Below, piece after piece: positions 47,598-56,342 of a stretch of DNA of 64,000 nucleotides (position 1 is the first letter of the stretch; each line of letters opens with the position of its first letter). The translations under genes and the position numbers were made by a program. The DNA is from Didemnitutus sp041906465 (GTDB lineage Bacteria > Verrucomicrobiota > Verrucomicrobiia > Opitutales > Opitutaceae). The notes below the pieces were generated by a model, which searched no databases, was not told where the DNA came from, and saw only the letters and a list, made by a program, of their open reading frames with translations. The DNA lies in contig JAYRJE010000015.1 of the NCBI GenBank assembly GCA_041906465.1, positions 117,713 through 181,712 of the forward strand. Reading direction: 5' to 3'.

Positions 47598-49055
47598 ATG
47601 AACGCCACGCCGGAACCAACGCCGCCTGTGACAGCAAGAGAACGCTCAGCCACGCGGTTCGCGCTGGCGGGGTTGTCGCTGGCGGTGCTGCTGTCGACGC
47701 TGAACACCAGCATCGTGAATGTCGCGCTCCCGACACTGAGCCGGGTTTTCGGTGCATCCACGCCAGCGGCGCAATGGACCGTCATCTCGTTCGTGCTCGC
47801 GATCACGACGCTGATTGTCAGCGCGGGACGGTGGGCGGATATCGTGGGACGCAAACGTCTGCTGCTCGCGGGCGTGGTGCTCTTCACCCTGGCCGCGGCC
47901 GTGTGTGCGGCGGTGCCGAGTCTGTCGTGGCTGATCGCGGCGCGGTTTTTCCAAGGACTGGGCGCCGCCGTGATGATGGCCCTCAGCGTGGCGCTCATTG
48001 GCGATCTGGTGCCGAAGGAAAAGGCGGGGCGCGCGATGGGTCTGCTCGGCAGCATGTCAGCGATCGGAACGGCGCTCGGACCGGCGGTCGGCGGGTGGCT
48101 GATCGCCGCGTTTGGCTGGCGGGCGATTTTTCTGGTGAGCGTGCCGCTCGGAGCGACGACGTTGCTGCTGCTGGCGCGGACGCTCCCGGCCGATCGCGCG
48201 CAACCGGCCGCGCGGGCGGGTGATTTCGACGGGTGGGGGACCATGCTGCTGGCGGCGAGCCTGGCGGCCTACGCGCTCGCACTCACGCGACATCGCGACG
48301 GCTTCGGCGCGGCGAATCTCGCGCTGCTGGCGACGGCCGTCGGAGTTGCGGCGCTGTTGGTGCGCACCCAGCGGCGCAGTGCGTCGCGCTTGCTGCCGCT
48401 GGCGCTGTGGAGGGACGCTTCGCTGCGCGCCGGTCTCGCCGCGAGCCTGCTCGTCGGCGCGGTGATGATGTCCACGCTGGTGGTCGGACCGTTTTATCTC
48501 GCGCAAACTCTCGCGGTGAGCGCCGGTGCGATGGGCATGGTGCTGGCGGTCGGCCCGGTGGTGGCGGCGCTCGTGGCCGGAATCGCGGGCCGGTGGGTGG
48601 ATCGCGCCGGCACCCGGCGCACGACGCTGTTCGGGCTCGCCGCGGCGGTCAGCGGATGCCTTGCCCTCGCGCTTTTGCCAGAACGATGCGGCGTGGCGGG
48701 CTATGTGATTCCGGTCGCGGTGATGACGGCGGGCTATGCGGTGTTTCAGACGGCCAACAACACTGCCGTGATGCACTGCGCGGCGCGGGAGCAACGCGGC
48801 TTGATCGCGGGCGTGTTGAATCTTTCGCGCAACCTCGGTCTTGTGACCGGCGCGTCACTTCTGGGCGGCGTGTTCGCGTTCGCGGCGGAACGTGCGACGA
48901 CGGCGGGCCCCGAGGCCGTGGCGTTTGCCACGCGCACGACGTTCGCGGTCGCGACCGTTTTTATCGCCACGGCGATAGCGATCAGCCTGCGCGTGCCGCG
49001 GACCCGCGGGAGCGCAGCGGCTACAAACACGGCTGCCGTGGCGCCGGTTCGATAA
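47598..49055 (+). CDS. MFS transporter, DHA2 (EmrB/QacA-type) drug-efflux family
   Basis: 485 residues with about 14 predicted membrane spans, the normal DHA2 topology. Typical motifs are LNTSIVNVALPTL (motif D1), GRWADIVGRKRLLLAG (motif A) and GAAVMMALSVALIGDL with GPAVGGWL (motif C region). D1 normally reads LDxTIVNVALP; here the acidic residue is Asn, which may affect proton coupling. ATG 47598 is preceded by GAGGG, which overlaps the stop of the barrel gene. The longer open frame has no membrane character. Likely proton-driven export of a small molecule, working with the upstream outer-membrane barrel under the LysR regulator. Confidence 0.88.
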   Translation: MNATPEPTPPVTARERSATRFALAGLSLAVLLSTLNTSIVNVALPTLSRVFGASTPAAQWTVISFVLAITTLIVSAGRWADIVGRKRLLLAGVVLFTLAAAVCAAVPSLSWLIAARFFQGLGAAVMMALSVALIGDLVPKEKAGRAMGLLGSMSAIGTALGPAVGGWLIAAFGWRAIFLVSVPLGATTLLLLARTLPADRAQPAARAGDFDGWGTMLLAASLAAYALALTRHRDGFGAANLALLATAVGVAALLVRTQRRSASRLLPLALWRDASLRAGLAASLLVGAVMMSTLVVGPFYLAQTLAVSAGAMGMVLAVGPVVAALVAGIAGRWVDRAGTRRTTLFGLAAAVSGCLALALLPERCGVAGYVIPVAVMTAGYAVFQTANNTAVMHCAAREQRGLIAGVLNLSRNLGLVTGASLLGGVFAFAAERATTAGPEAVAFATRTTFAVATVFIATAIAISLRVPRTRGSAAATNTAAVAPVR

Positions 49056-49167
49056 TCGCGTTATCACTCCCGATCCTTCAAGTAGCGCCCATTCCTCCCC
49101 AAAAAACTCTTCACGGTGCACGATAGGCCGTGGAGCTCCACGTATCGACCCCTGACCCCCGCCTCCC

Positions 49168-50271
49168 ATGCGTCGTTTCCTCAAGTTCGCCAAGTTTACC
49201 GTCATCGCCGTCGTGGCGGTGTTCCTCCTCGCTCTCGGACTCTTGTTCACGTTGCGCACGGTGCGGCAGCGCGCGAACGAGAAGACCTTCGCGATCACTT
49301 CGGCCCGCGGCATTAATGAAGCCGGCTACGTCGAGATCGGCGGCATCAAACAGTGGATCCAAATTCGCGGGCAGGACCGGAACAACCCGGTGTTGCTCTG
49401 CGTGCACGGCGGGCCGGGCGGCACGTGGCTTCCCGTGACGCGCCTGTTCGCGAGTTGGGAGAAGGATTTCACGGTCGTGCTCTGGGACGAACGCGGTGCC
49501 GGCAAGACGCTCGCCGCCACCGGCCCCGGCATCGCGGCGACAATGACGATCGAGCGCATGACGCAGGACGGCGTCGAAGTGGCGGAGCATTTGCGTCGCC
49601 GGCTTGGCAAGGAGAAGGTCGCGTTGCTGGGGCATTCGTTCGGCTCGATGCTCGGGGTGCACATGGTGAAGCGCCGGCCGGAGCTGTTCTCAGTTTTCGT
49701 GGGCACGGGCCAGGCGTCCGATCTGCCGCGCAGTCTCGCGATGGAATATCAGCGTCTGCTTGCTTCGGCGAAGGCGGCGCAGGATGTCCGCACGGTCCGC
49801 GAGTTGGCCGCGATCGGCCAGCCGCCGTTCTCGAACCTGAAGCAAGCGGGTGCGTTCTTTCAGTGTGCCGAGCGCTATCAACCGCCGGCCGACTCCGCGG
49901 CGATGGTCGAGCTGCAGCGCAGCCTGCTCTCGCCGCCGCCGCACTACTCGCTGAGCGACGAATGGAATCGCATGCGCGGGTTCGCCGTCGTGCCGACGTG
50001 GGCGCTGTATCACGAAATCCTGAGCGCGAATCTCGCCACGCTCGGCGCGAATTTCGCCGTGCCGGTCGTGCTGCTCCACGGCACCGACGACCGCGTGACG
50101 CCGCTGGCGCTGGCCGAAGAATACTTCCAGGCGATCAAGGCGCCGCACAAGGAACTCGTGCGGATTGAGCACGGTGGGCACTTCGCGGTTTGGAGCCACG
50201 CGGGGAAATTCGGTGAGGAGCTGGCGCAGCGGGTGCGCCCGTTGGCGATGAAATCGAACGGCCGTCTCTAG
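49168..50271 (+). CDS. Membrane-anchored alpha/beta hydrolase, proline-iminopeptidase-like (S33)
   Basis: 367 residues. A single N-terminal span (FTVIAVVAVFLLALGLLFTL) anchors or exports the enzyme. The fold's markers are present: HGGPG oxyanion motif (80-84), DERGAG, nucleophile elbow GHSFG with Ser157, acid in HGTDDRVTP (Asp307 or Asp308) and IEHGGHF with His338. This order and the HGGPG motif fit peptidase family S33 and related hydrolases. The substrate cannot be read from sequence. It follows the MFS gene by 112 bp and may have its own promoter. Confidence 0.88.
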   Translation: MRRFLKFAKFTVIAVVAVFLLALGLLFTLRTVRQRANEKTFAITSARGINEAGYVEIGGIKQWIQIRGQDRNNPVLLCVHGGPGGTWLPVTRLFASWEKDFTVVLWDERGAGKTLAATGPGIAATMTIERMTQDGVEVAEHLRRRLGKEKVALLGHSFGSMLGVHMVKRRPELFSVFVGTGQASDLPRSLAMEYQRLLASAKAAQDVRTVRELAAIGQPPFSNLKQAGAFFQCAERYQPPADSAAMVELQRSLLSPPPHYSLSDEWNRMRGFAVVPTWALYHEILSANLATLGANFAVPVVLLHGTDDRVTPLALAEEYFQAIKAPHKELVRIEHGGHFAVWSHAGKFGEELAQRVRPLAMKSNGRL

Positions 50272-50284
50272 TGAACGAACGCGC

Positions 50285-51421
50285 TCACTCGTCGGGCGGC
50301 GGAGGGAGGTGGTAGGTGGTGCTGCGACCGCCGGCGCGTCCGGAGCGGAGGATTCCGGCTTCGACGAGCGCTTTGATGTCGCGCAGAGCGGTGTCGAGCG
50401 AGCAGCGGGCGAGTTTTGCATAGCGTGAGGTCGAAAGGTCGGGCTCGGCGGCATCGAGCAGAGCATTGATGACGAGGCGCTGGCGCGCATTAAGCGCAGT
50501 CGCGGGCGCGTGGTTAATCCAGTCCCACGTGGCGGCTTTGCGGATGATGGCCGCAGACGCGACTTCGGCTCGCTCCAACGCGCGGTCGAAACAGCCGAGA
50601 ACCCAAGCGAGCCAGAGCGTGATGTCGGGCGTGCCTTTCTGGCTGCGCTCGAGTGCGCCGTAGTAATTTTTTCGCTCGGCCTCGATCTGCGCGGACATGC
50701 TGTAGAAACGCAGCGGCGAACCATCCGCGCGCGCGAGCGCAAGATCGGCGAGGGCGCGACTGACGCGGCCATTGCCGTCTTGAAATGGGTGCAAGGTGAC
50801 GAACCAGAAATGTGCGATGCCGGCGCGCAGCACGGGATCGGTGGAATCGGTTTGTTCGAACCACGCGAGGAAACGATCGACCTCGGCTGGCAAGCGCTCG
50901 GCGGCGGGGGCTTCGAAATGGATATTTTTCCGGCGGATCACGTCGCGACCGATCGGCCCAGACACGACCTGCATGGGATCCATGTCGCGAGTGCGCCATG
51001 CGCCGACGAACACGCGTTGCAGGCCACTGCGACCGCCCGGGAAGAGCGAGGCTTGCCAACCGAGCAAGCGATCGACCGTGAGCGGAGCGGCAAAATTTTG
51101 AGTGGCGTCGAGCATCATATCGACGGCGCCTTCAACTTGGCGATCAGTGGCAGTCGAGTCGGCCGTTTGCACGCCGAGGCGGCGAGCGATGGACGATCGG
51201 ACGGTCGACGGATCGAAACGCGTGCCCTCGATGGCGCTGGATTGGATGACTTCGGTGGTGAGGTTTTCGAGCGCGGCTTCGGAGCGGAAACGAAACCCGA
51301 GGCCCTTCATGTGCCCGAGCAGATGGCCTTGCCGGTGGTGGACGCGGACCAGTAATGGGGTCAAATCGGCCTCATTCCACGTGAAATTCGGCCAATCCGG
51401 GTGCTGGTGGATGTAGCGCAC
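50285..51421 (-). CDS. Fic-domain protein (DUF4172 type), predicted AMPylase
   Basis: 378 residues from GTG 51421. The DUF4172-like N-terminus begins RYIHQHPDWPNFTW, which fixes the start; a TTG 12 codons upstream is unlikely. The inhibitory helix motif SSAIEG (61-66, Glu65) is N-terminal to the catalytic motif HPFQDGNGR (from His211), the class II autoinhibited arrangement. The C-terminus (from about residue 300) is a winged-helix-like region (LDTALRDIKALVEAGIL). Fic proteins transfer AMP or similar groups to target hydroxyls. No antitoxin partner is adjacent, consistent with built-in inhibition. The leader contains competing inverted repeats (51443-51489). Confidence 0.9.
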   Translation of the reverse strand: MRYIHQHPDWPNFTWNEADLTPLLVRVHHRQGHLLGHMKGLGFRFRSEAALENLTTEVIQSSAIEGTRFDPSTVRSSIARRLGVQTADSTATDRQVEGAVDMMLDATQNFAAPLTVDRLLGWQASLFPGGRSGLQRVFVGAWRTRDMDPMQVVSGPIGRDVIRRKNIHFEAPAAERLPAEVDRFLAWFEQTDSTDPVLRAGIAHFWFVTLHPFQDGNGRVSRALADLALARADGSPLRFYSMSAQIEAERKNYYGALERSQKGTPDITLWLAWVLGCFDRALERAEVASAAIIRKAATWDWINHAPATALNARQRLVINALLDAAEPDLSTSRYAKLARCSLDTALRDIKALVEAGILRSGRAGGRSTTYHLPPPPDE

Positions 51422-51442
51422 GGTGAGATGAATGCGTCTCTC

Positions 51443-51489
51443 GTGCGGCGAATACAAGGCTTATTCGCCGCACTGGATGCGGTGAATAA
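51443..51489 (-). promoter_or_regulatory. Three-arm inverted-repeat leader of the fic gene
   Basis: Arm A (51443-51454, GTGCGGCGAATA), arm B (51461-51473, TTATTCGCCGCAC) and arm C (51478-51489, TGCGGTGAATAA). A and B pair perfectly over 12 bp with a 7-base loop. B and C pair over 12 bp with one G-T mismatch and a 5-base loop. B can therefore pair with only one partner at a time. The set ends 21 bases before the fic GTG. It could be an RNA switch or a cluster of operator half-sites. Confidence 0.5.
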
Positions 51490-51558
51490 GTTGGGTGTTC
51501 GCCGTCAACGGCCGAGAGTGCGTGCACCAGCAGCGATCATCCTCACAGGAACGTTGCT

Positions 51559-51891
51559 TCACTGGTCAGACGCTGGGCGCTCGGCTTCGTATTCGCACTG
51601 CAATGCGACCGGCTTGAACCGGAAGTCGGGTGAATAGGTGGGTGGGTCGCCGTCTTTCTGCATTGCTTCGTGCCAAGCGCGAATGTCGGGGTCGTCGGGG
51701 CAATTCTGGTAAGCCCGCTGAATCGCTTCGCAGAGCGGTTTACTGAAGATGCTCGGACCAAACCAATGACCGCGAGCGGCAAAAGAGAAGCGCCAGAAGT
51801 GCGCGAGATAGGCTTCAAGAGCGCAGAGCGCTCCGAGTCGGAGTAGCCGTTTATGGTCGCCGGGCCCTGCAGGGGCCAGCGATGAGGACAT
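51559..51891 (-). CDS. Small hypothetical protein
   Basis: 110 residues starting at ATG 51891. The composition is balanced and protein-like (SPDFRFKPVALQCEYEAERP near the end; DDPDIRAWHEAMQKDGDPP in the middle) with no signal peptide. No family recognised. No clear ribosome site. It lies upstream of fic on the same strand but about 140 bp away, with the fic leader between them. It is better than competing frames but may be spurious. Confidence 0.45.
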   Translation of the reverse strand: MSSSLAPAGPGDHKRLLRLGALCALEAYLAHFWRFSFAARGHWFGPSIFSKPLCEAIQRAYQNCPDDPDIRAWHEAMQKDGDPPTYSPDFRFKPVALQCEYEAERPASDQ

Positions 51892-51973
51892 TACGAAGAA
51901 TGCCGAAGGCCCGCGTCAACGTCTCCAGATAAGCAACGTCATGGTGAGGAGTGAAGCCGACCAGCTGAAGCAA

Positions 51974-52002
51974 GAGACCCGGCCTTTTGAGGACCGGGTC
52001 TC
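51974..52002. repeat. 9-bp perfect inverted repeat (hairpin)
   Basis: GAGACCCGG (51974-51982) and CCGGGTCTC (51994-52002) are separated by 11 bases. This is a strong potential stem-loop in either transcript, without a T-run on either strand. It sits just left of the iteron-like repeats, near the point where base composition changes. Confidence 0.5.
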
Positions 52003-52030
52003 GAAAACAGAATCAAACCGTCCGGGAAAC

Positions 52031-52107
52031 AGGATTAACCCCGAAAAACGGAATTAACCCCTCGGACCAGAATTAACCCCGAAATACGGAATTAACCCCT
52101 CGGGCCA
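52031..52107 (+). repeat. Four iteron-like direct repeats, 19-bp spacing
   Basis: The core ATTAACCCC recurs four times with its TT pair at 52035, 52054, 52073 and 52092, exactly 19 bp apart. Alternate copies are followed by GAAAAAC/GAAATAC and TCGGACC/TCGGGCC, so the array is also a 38-bp repeat present twice (52031-52068 and 52069-52106, three differences). It is non-coding and helically phased at nearly two turns, like iterons or multiple protein-binding sites. Confidence 0.7.
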
Positions 52108-52170
52108 CGGTCTTTCGGGATATTTGACCCGAAAACTAAGGAAGCAGTCAACTCACTGATTTGGGGATTT

Positions 52171-52196
52171 CCGGGAGAGTGCAAGAGGATTTGAAC
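52171..52196 (-). other. tRNA 3'-end-like stretch, possible attachment-site remnant
   Basis: On the minus strand the sequence reads GTTCAAATCCTCT then TGCACTCT, resembling a T-loop, the 3' half of a T-stem and an acceptor strand. The 5' half of the T-arm is not complementary and no tRNA body is present. Such 3' fragments are commonly left by integration into tRNA genes. No encoded CCA is seen, so this is tentative. Confidence 0.25.
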
Positions 52197-52305
52197 TACG
52201 GCTGGCGCGATATTTGAAGAGTTCAACGATCGGTTAATTGATTCGATCTCGGGCGAGCTTCGTTAATCGGCTAGAGTCGACTTCACTGCGCTGGTTAAGA
52301 AATTC

Positions 52306-53028
52306 GTGGCGAAATTTCCGGACCGTTACGCGCGGACGCGGCGCCGCCAGCCAACAAGCGAAGCGGCGCACCTGAGCACGCTGCATCTGGGGCTCTGCGC
52401 ATCGCGCGCGTCTCGCCCCGTCGCTTTTGGCTTAACGCCCTCACTCTTTTTGCGGGAGATTCACCAGAAGGTCCTCAACGAGTCGACTGGCCATGTTCTC
52501 GTGAAGGATGTCGCTCCCCACGATTTTGATTCACGAACCATTGACTTTGTAGCGGCTGCAATCGTCGATATGGACGTGGTGGCAAAAGGGGATAATTCCA
52601 GCTTCCAGTCATTGTTGGAGTCGGTGGGCGTCACCTCGGGAACCCGGCTTGCGCTTGGGCAGTTGCGGGGCCAACTCATGGGACGGTGGGGCGCTGCGAA
52701 GAAGGCCGAGATCAAGAAGGTCGGACTTGTTGCGGCCAGTGGAACAGATCGCGAGGATCTTCAAAACCTGCTGAGCCAGCTGCGAGAGTACGGCTTGTTC
52801 TTCGTTCCATCGGGAGAGCTGGAGTCGTGGCTGCCTTCATTGGCCCGTGGTTATTGGGCCACCAAACCCGAATGGTTGACCGCTACGTTCACGGCAATGG
52901 GAGAGGATGCCAGCGCGCCGGACTATTTGGTTCCCTCTAGTGGGGATGTGTGGGACTTTCTCCGAAGCATAAAAGATTGGCTGCACAACCCGCAGCGAAA
53001 AGGGATGACCGTGAGTTCTGCTATCTAG
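52306..53028 (+). pseudogene. C-terminal remnant of an AAA/OLD-family ATPase with TOPRIM-like region
   Basis: From about residue 48 (LREIHQKVLNEST) to the end the protein resembles the C-terminal half of large AAA-type ATPases related to OLD nucleases. It has an IVDMDVV strand with the TOPRIM-like D-x-D, then GLFFVPSGELESWLP and a characteristic C-terminal DVWDFLRSIKDWL with RKGM. The first 45 or so residues look like translated non-coding DNA, and the ATPase domain with its Walker motifs is absent from the preceding DNA. It is most likely a 5'-truncated gene lying next to repeats and a possible attachment site. OLD-like ATPases often belong to phage-defence systems. Confidence 0.5.
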
Positions 53029-53466
53029 TCACGTCGCCAGAGGCCACCATCGCGATCCTCGCCCGTCGACAGATCCGGTGCCCGATAGTCGGCGCCTTCG
53101 CGTAGTTCGCGGGCCCAAGCCTGATTCCGCATCGCTCGTTACGGCACTTCCAATCCGCTTTGCGGGAATACCGAATTTACTCCGTCAAGGAGGCACTCGG
53201 AGCGAGGCTTACAGAACGAGCGAAGCTATGCGTGCCGCGCCGGGGATTCCGGTAAATCCCGCACCGACTACGAGGCCGCCCGGCGGATCGCTTACAAACA
53301 AATACGGTAACGACGCAATTCCTTCACCGTACCGCGCGGCCGGAAACCTCATATGGTGGTAACGGAACGAATCTAGAGTGGCGGAATAATGTGCGTGCTT
53401 AACATGGAGGCGGGCTTTGCCAGACGGCGTTCGAAATGCCGATCGGTTCAGCGGGGGGGCATCTCG
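53029..53466. other. Gene-free interval
   Basis: Nothing convincing is seen in these 438 bases. A 94-codon open frame at 53078 has a low-complexity, Pro/Arg-rich product and no family resemblance. Confidence 0.5.
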
Positions 53467-55953
53467 CTAGTATCGACCAACGTCAACAAGTTCGGCATCC
53501 GTTTTCCCGGGGCGCCATACTGCAAAATCGAACCAACCGTCTATGCCTAGCTCCCAAGTTCCAAAGCGCGCGGCCACAAGGTTACAACTTCCGACCAGTA
53601 TGATTTTCCGCCCTTGCACTTCCGGATTCGGCAGGACCGCTTGAATGCCAAGATCCGTGCCAGTGTACTTGCGCCCTCGGACGGTTATCTCGGTGGACTT
53701 CAATTTGATCTCTTCGGGCTTAATCCAACGTTTCCACAGGGCATTAGTCTCGGCATTGCCGATTAAAACAACGTGGTCCGTAATGGATCCCGCCTCAACG
53801 TCCCTATCTTCGATAATTTTACAATCGACAAAGAAGCTTTTCTGCCAACCCTGTGCAAATTCGCGCGCAAGTCGACGTCCGGCGTCGTTCTCTTCGGAGG
53901 TTTTTGCAGAGGTGCCGACTATAACCACAAATTTTTCAGACAGCACCCGATTAATTGGGCCGATTGCGTTCGGTTTGAACAAAAAGCTGCTTCTTTCGGA
54001 GCTGGCATGTGTACGCCTCTGCCGAGATATCCAAGCGATAGCAGCTTCGCGTGAGGTGTTAGGGTAAACTGATCGCGCGTGAAGCGTGACCGAGGGAAAT
54101 ATCCCGGATTGAGCAGCAAGAGAGAGGTATTCGAGTGTATTGAACAATTCGCCATGACCGGGATCTCCGCCATCGTGGTCAATGTTTATAGGTAAATTAA
54201 TTTTACTGAGCAAGAACATGGGATCGGCGTCGGCCAAAGCCTTTTTATATCCCGCCGTTAATGTCATTCCGTCGCCTACTTTATCTTCAAGCCTGTTGGT
54301 CTTTTTGTGAAAATGCGGATTTATTAGCCAAATACTCGCAAATCGATTCGGCCACAAGACTGCACTCATCGAAGCGGTAACACCGGAAGAGCAGGTGCCC
54401 GCCAGCGAAACTCTGTCCATGTCTATAGCGAGATCACGTTCGACTGCTTCCATCACTTCGTCGAAATACGTAAACTCACGTGGATGTCCATACGGCTTGC
54501 ACGGATACCCAGGCCACAATACGGCTACGTGGTAGCGGTCTGCGAGCCGCGCAATCTCAACTGCGTCTTCATGGTTTGCGACGAAAGGGCTAACGAGGAA
54601 CTCGCGACTCCCTGAAATAGGCGGAGGTAACATGACGAGCAACGGGCGCGGCTTCCGGCCGGAGTCCATCGGAATGAAGATTCGGTAATAGTAGGTCCCG
54701 CCGTCGATCTTCGAACGAAACGATCGTAAATGAAGCCCCGGCGCCGAATAGGGTCCGGTATTGTTTTCAAGCCCACGGACGAGCGCTTCAATTTCGCTTA
54801 ACGTGAAAACAATTTTAGCCTGCCATCCGAGATCCGTAGGTTGGCGATGTGCCGGGGAAAGCAGGATGCTCATCCGGGTATCGAGGCCACGAAAATCGTC
54901 CTCAGCCCGAACGTCAGCTTCCACCATCTTCGCGCGCGTTTGAAGCGCTTCCCACAATTTCTCTGGTTCACCAATTAAGAATCGCTGGCGATAAACTTTC
55001 CCTCCGAATTCGCACTTTGCTTCGTATGTTCCGTGCCGGAGTGTTGCTGCGACACTATCGGGCCCGTGAATCAAACTTCTCTGCTGCCCTCCGCTCTCAC
55101 CCGGCGGCGTGACTTCGATGACTAAATGCTGACCGGGCGGGGCCCCAGGGATAGATATCTTGGGCGAAGAACCTTCCTCGCAAATAAGCCTGTCAAGAAA
55201 ACGCCCGTGCCCCGCTAGCGCAGTAGCGCAAGCATCGTTAGCAGACGGCTCACATCTGATCGCGAAACCGGCACCATAGGCCCGACTCACAACCTTAATA
55301 ATGATAAGATTCCGACCCGGCGATAGCTGAACTCGCGCGAAGTCATCAAATAAGGTGATCGTTCGCGTGCCCTCGAAGGTTGCGACTTGGTCGCCATTAA
55401 CCCAGAGTCGAAACGATTCATCTGTTCCTATCTGAAAAAATACCGCACGCCGCTCCGCGCTCAAAATCTCACAAGCGGCATAGAAAGCCACCGGCCTTGT
55501 TTCCGCACTCGGTCTCACTCCATACAGTTGTAAAAAATCGATCACTTCGCTGCCCTCGATAGTTCGGCCTTGCATACCACCGTGGCCAGCCCCCCCCCCG
55601 TTCTCCATCGCAGCAATTGACTCGAATGATTGCTTCGTTATGGCCGTGTCGGCAATTGGCAATAAATTTGTGCGCAGTGCTTCCAACGGATTTTCGCGCA
55701 CGATGGGCCCGATGACGAGCCACTTATCGACTGAAAATGCAAAATCGCTTACAGTCATCGCCGGCACACTAATGGCTTCCAAATGATCAGCCAAACTCCG
55801 AGTAGAGCAAATTAACAAGGCCGGGAAAACAAGCAGGCGGAGGCCTACTTTGAAGCGGCTTTTGTAATGAAGTTTCCGCTCCGACTCATTTGCGCCAGAT
55901 GCGCGGTGCACCCCGCCGACAATCTTTGTTCGCCGATTTCTAAAGAGCCTCAT
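53467..55953 (-). CDS. Secreted esterase / prolyl-oligopeptidase-like alpha/beta hydrolase
   Basis: 828 residues from ATG 55953; the frame extends to GTG 56082 and the true start is unclear. A hydrophobic leader (GLRLLVFPALLICSTRSLA) follows a charged N-region. A galactose-binding/PA14-like domain comes next (FFQIGTDESFRLWVNGDQV ... LSPGRNLIIIKV). The hydrolase part has YYYRIFIPMD, VAVLWPGYPCKPYG, and a nucleophile region LAGTCSSGVTA, where Ser522 follows Cys instead of the usual G-x-S-x-G. INIDHDGGDPGHG probably supplies the acid loop. The C-terminal domain (VVIVGTSAKTSEEN ... VVLIGNAETNALW ... VLPNPEVQGRKIILVG) is one I associate with planctomycete and verrucomicrobial secreted esterases. 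The substrate is probably a carbohydrate ester (inference). Monocistronic, in the less GC-rich zone. Confidence 0.7.
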   Translation of the reverse strand: MRLFRNRRTKIVGGVHRASGANESERKLHYKSRFKVGLRLLVFPALLICSTRSLADHLEAISVPAMTVSDFAFSVDKWLVIGPIVRENPLEALRTNLLPIADTAITKQSFESIAAMENGGGAGHGGMQGRTIEGSEVIDFLQLYGVRPSAETRPVAFYAACEILSAERRAVFFQIGTDESFRLWVNGDQVATFEGTRTITLFDDFARVQLSPGRNLIIIKVVSRAYGAGFAIRCEPSANDACATALAGHGRFLDRLICEEGSSPKISIPGAPPGQHLVIEVTPPGESGGQQRSLIHGPDSVAATLRHGTYEAKCEFGGKVYRQRFLIGEPEKLWEALQTRAKMVEADVRAEDDFRGLDTRMSILLSPAHRQPTDLGWQAKIVFTLSEIEALVRGLENNTGPYSAPGLHLRSFRSKIDGGTYYYRIFIPMDSGRKPRPLLVMLPPPISGSREFLVSPFVANHEDAVEIARLADRYHVAVLWPGYPCKPYGHPREFTYFDEVMEAVERDLAIDMDRVSLAGTCSSGVTASMSAVLWPNRFASIWLINPHFHKKTNRLEDKVGDGMTLTAGYKKALADADPMFLLSKINLPINIDHDGGDPGHGELFNTLEYLSLAAQSGIFPSVTLHARSVYPNTSREAAIAWISRQRRTHASSERSSFLFKPNAIGPINRVLSEKFVVIVGTSAKTSEENDAGRRLAREFAQGWQKSFFVDCKIIEDRDVEAGSITDHVVLIGNAETNALWKRWIKPEEIKLKSTEITVRGRKYTGTDLGIQAVLPNPEVQGRKIILVGSCNLVAARFGTWELGIDGWFDFAVWRPGKTDAELVDVGRY

Positions 55954-56135
55954 TAGCAAGTCGCACAAATGGTATGTTACGTGCGCACCCAATCTACGTA
56001 TACACACTTTGCTTGAGATAAGGCTCAGATCGTTTATCGCTTTTAGCAAATACACTAGAGTTATTGACACGTCCGATTGCACCGCAGCAGTGCGTTGTGG
56101 TGCAAGCCCCCGTCACGCCTTTTTGCCGCCTGTTC

Positions 56136-56151
56136 ACTCAAGCGGTTGAGT
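56136..56151. repeat. Palindrome, left copy (ACTCAA-N4-TTGAGT)
   Basis: ACTCAA-GCGG-TTGAGT, a perfect 6-4-6 inverted repeat. A second copy with a different loop lies at 57060-57075. The two share the consensus TCACTCAANCGNTTGAGT and lie on either side of most of the decayed transposase. Confidence 0.5.
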
Positions 56152-56342
56152 CGAAAACCGATAGTGGGATTCGCTAATCGCCCGCATGAACGCGGCCGCA
56201 AATCGGCTTGCCCACCGAAAAAAGTGCTATTCCAACAGTTTGAGGTGGGCGTTGGGTAGGTGAGGGGGGCTACGTGCGAATGGTGAGTTTCGGCCTGCTG
56301 ATGATTTGAAGCGCGAAGGAGAATCTTACTGTATCGTCGGCG

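Noticed and set aside
46193..48244. Upstream extension of the LysR frame to 982 codons
   Set aside because: The LysR HTH starts right after ATG 46192; the extension is antisense to the barrel and MFS genes.
51455..51457. TTG start for the Fic protein
   Set aside because: It would lie in the loop between two leader arms; the family N-terminus begins at GTG 51421.
53078..53362. 94-codon plus-strand open frame
   Set aside because: No ribosome site, Pro/Arg-rich and no family resemblance.
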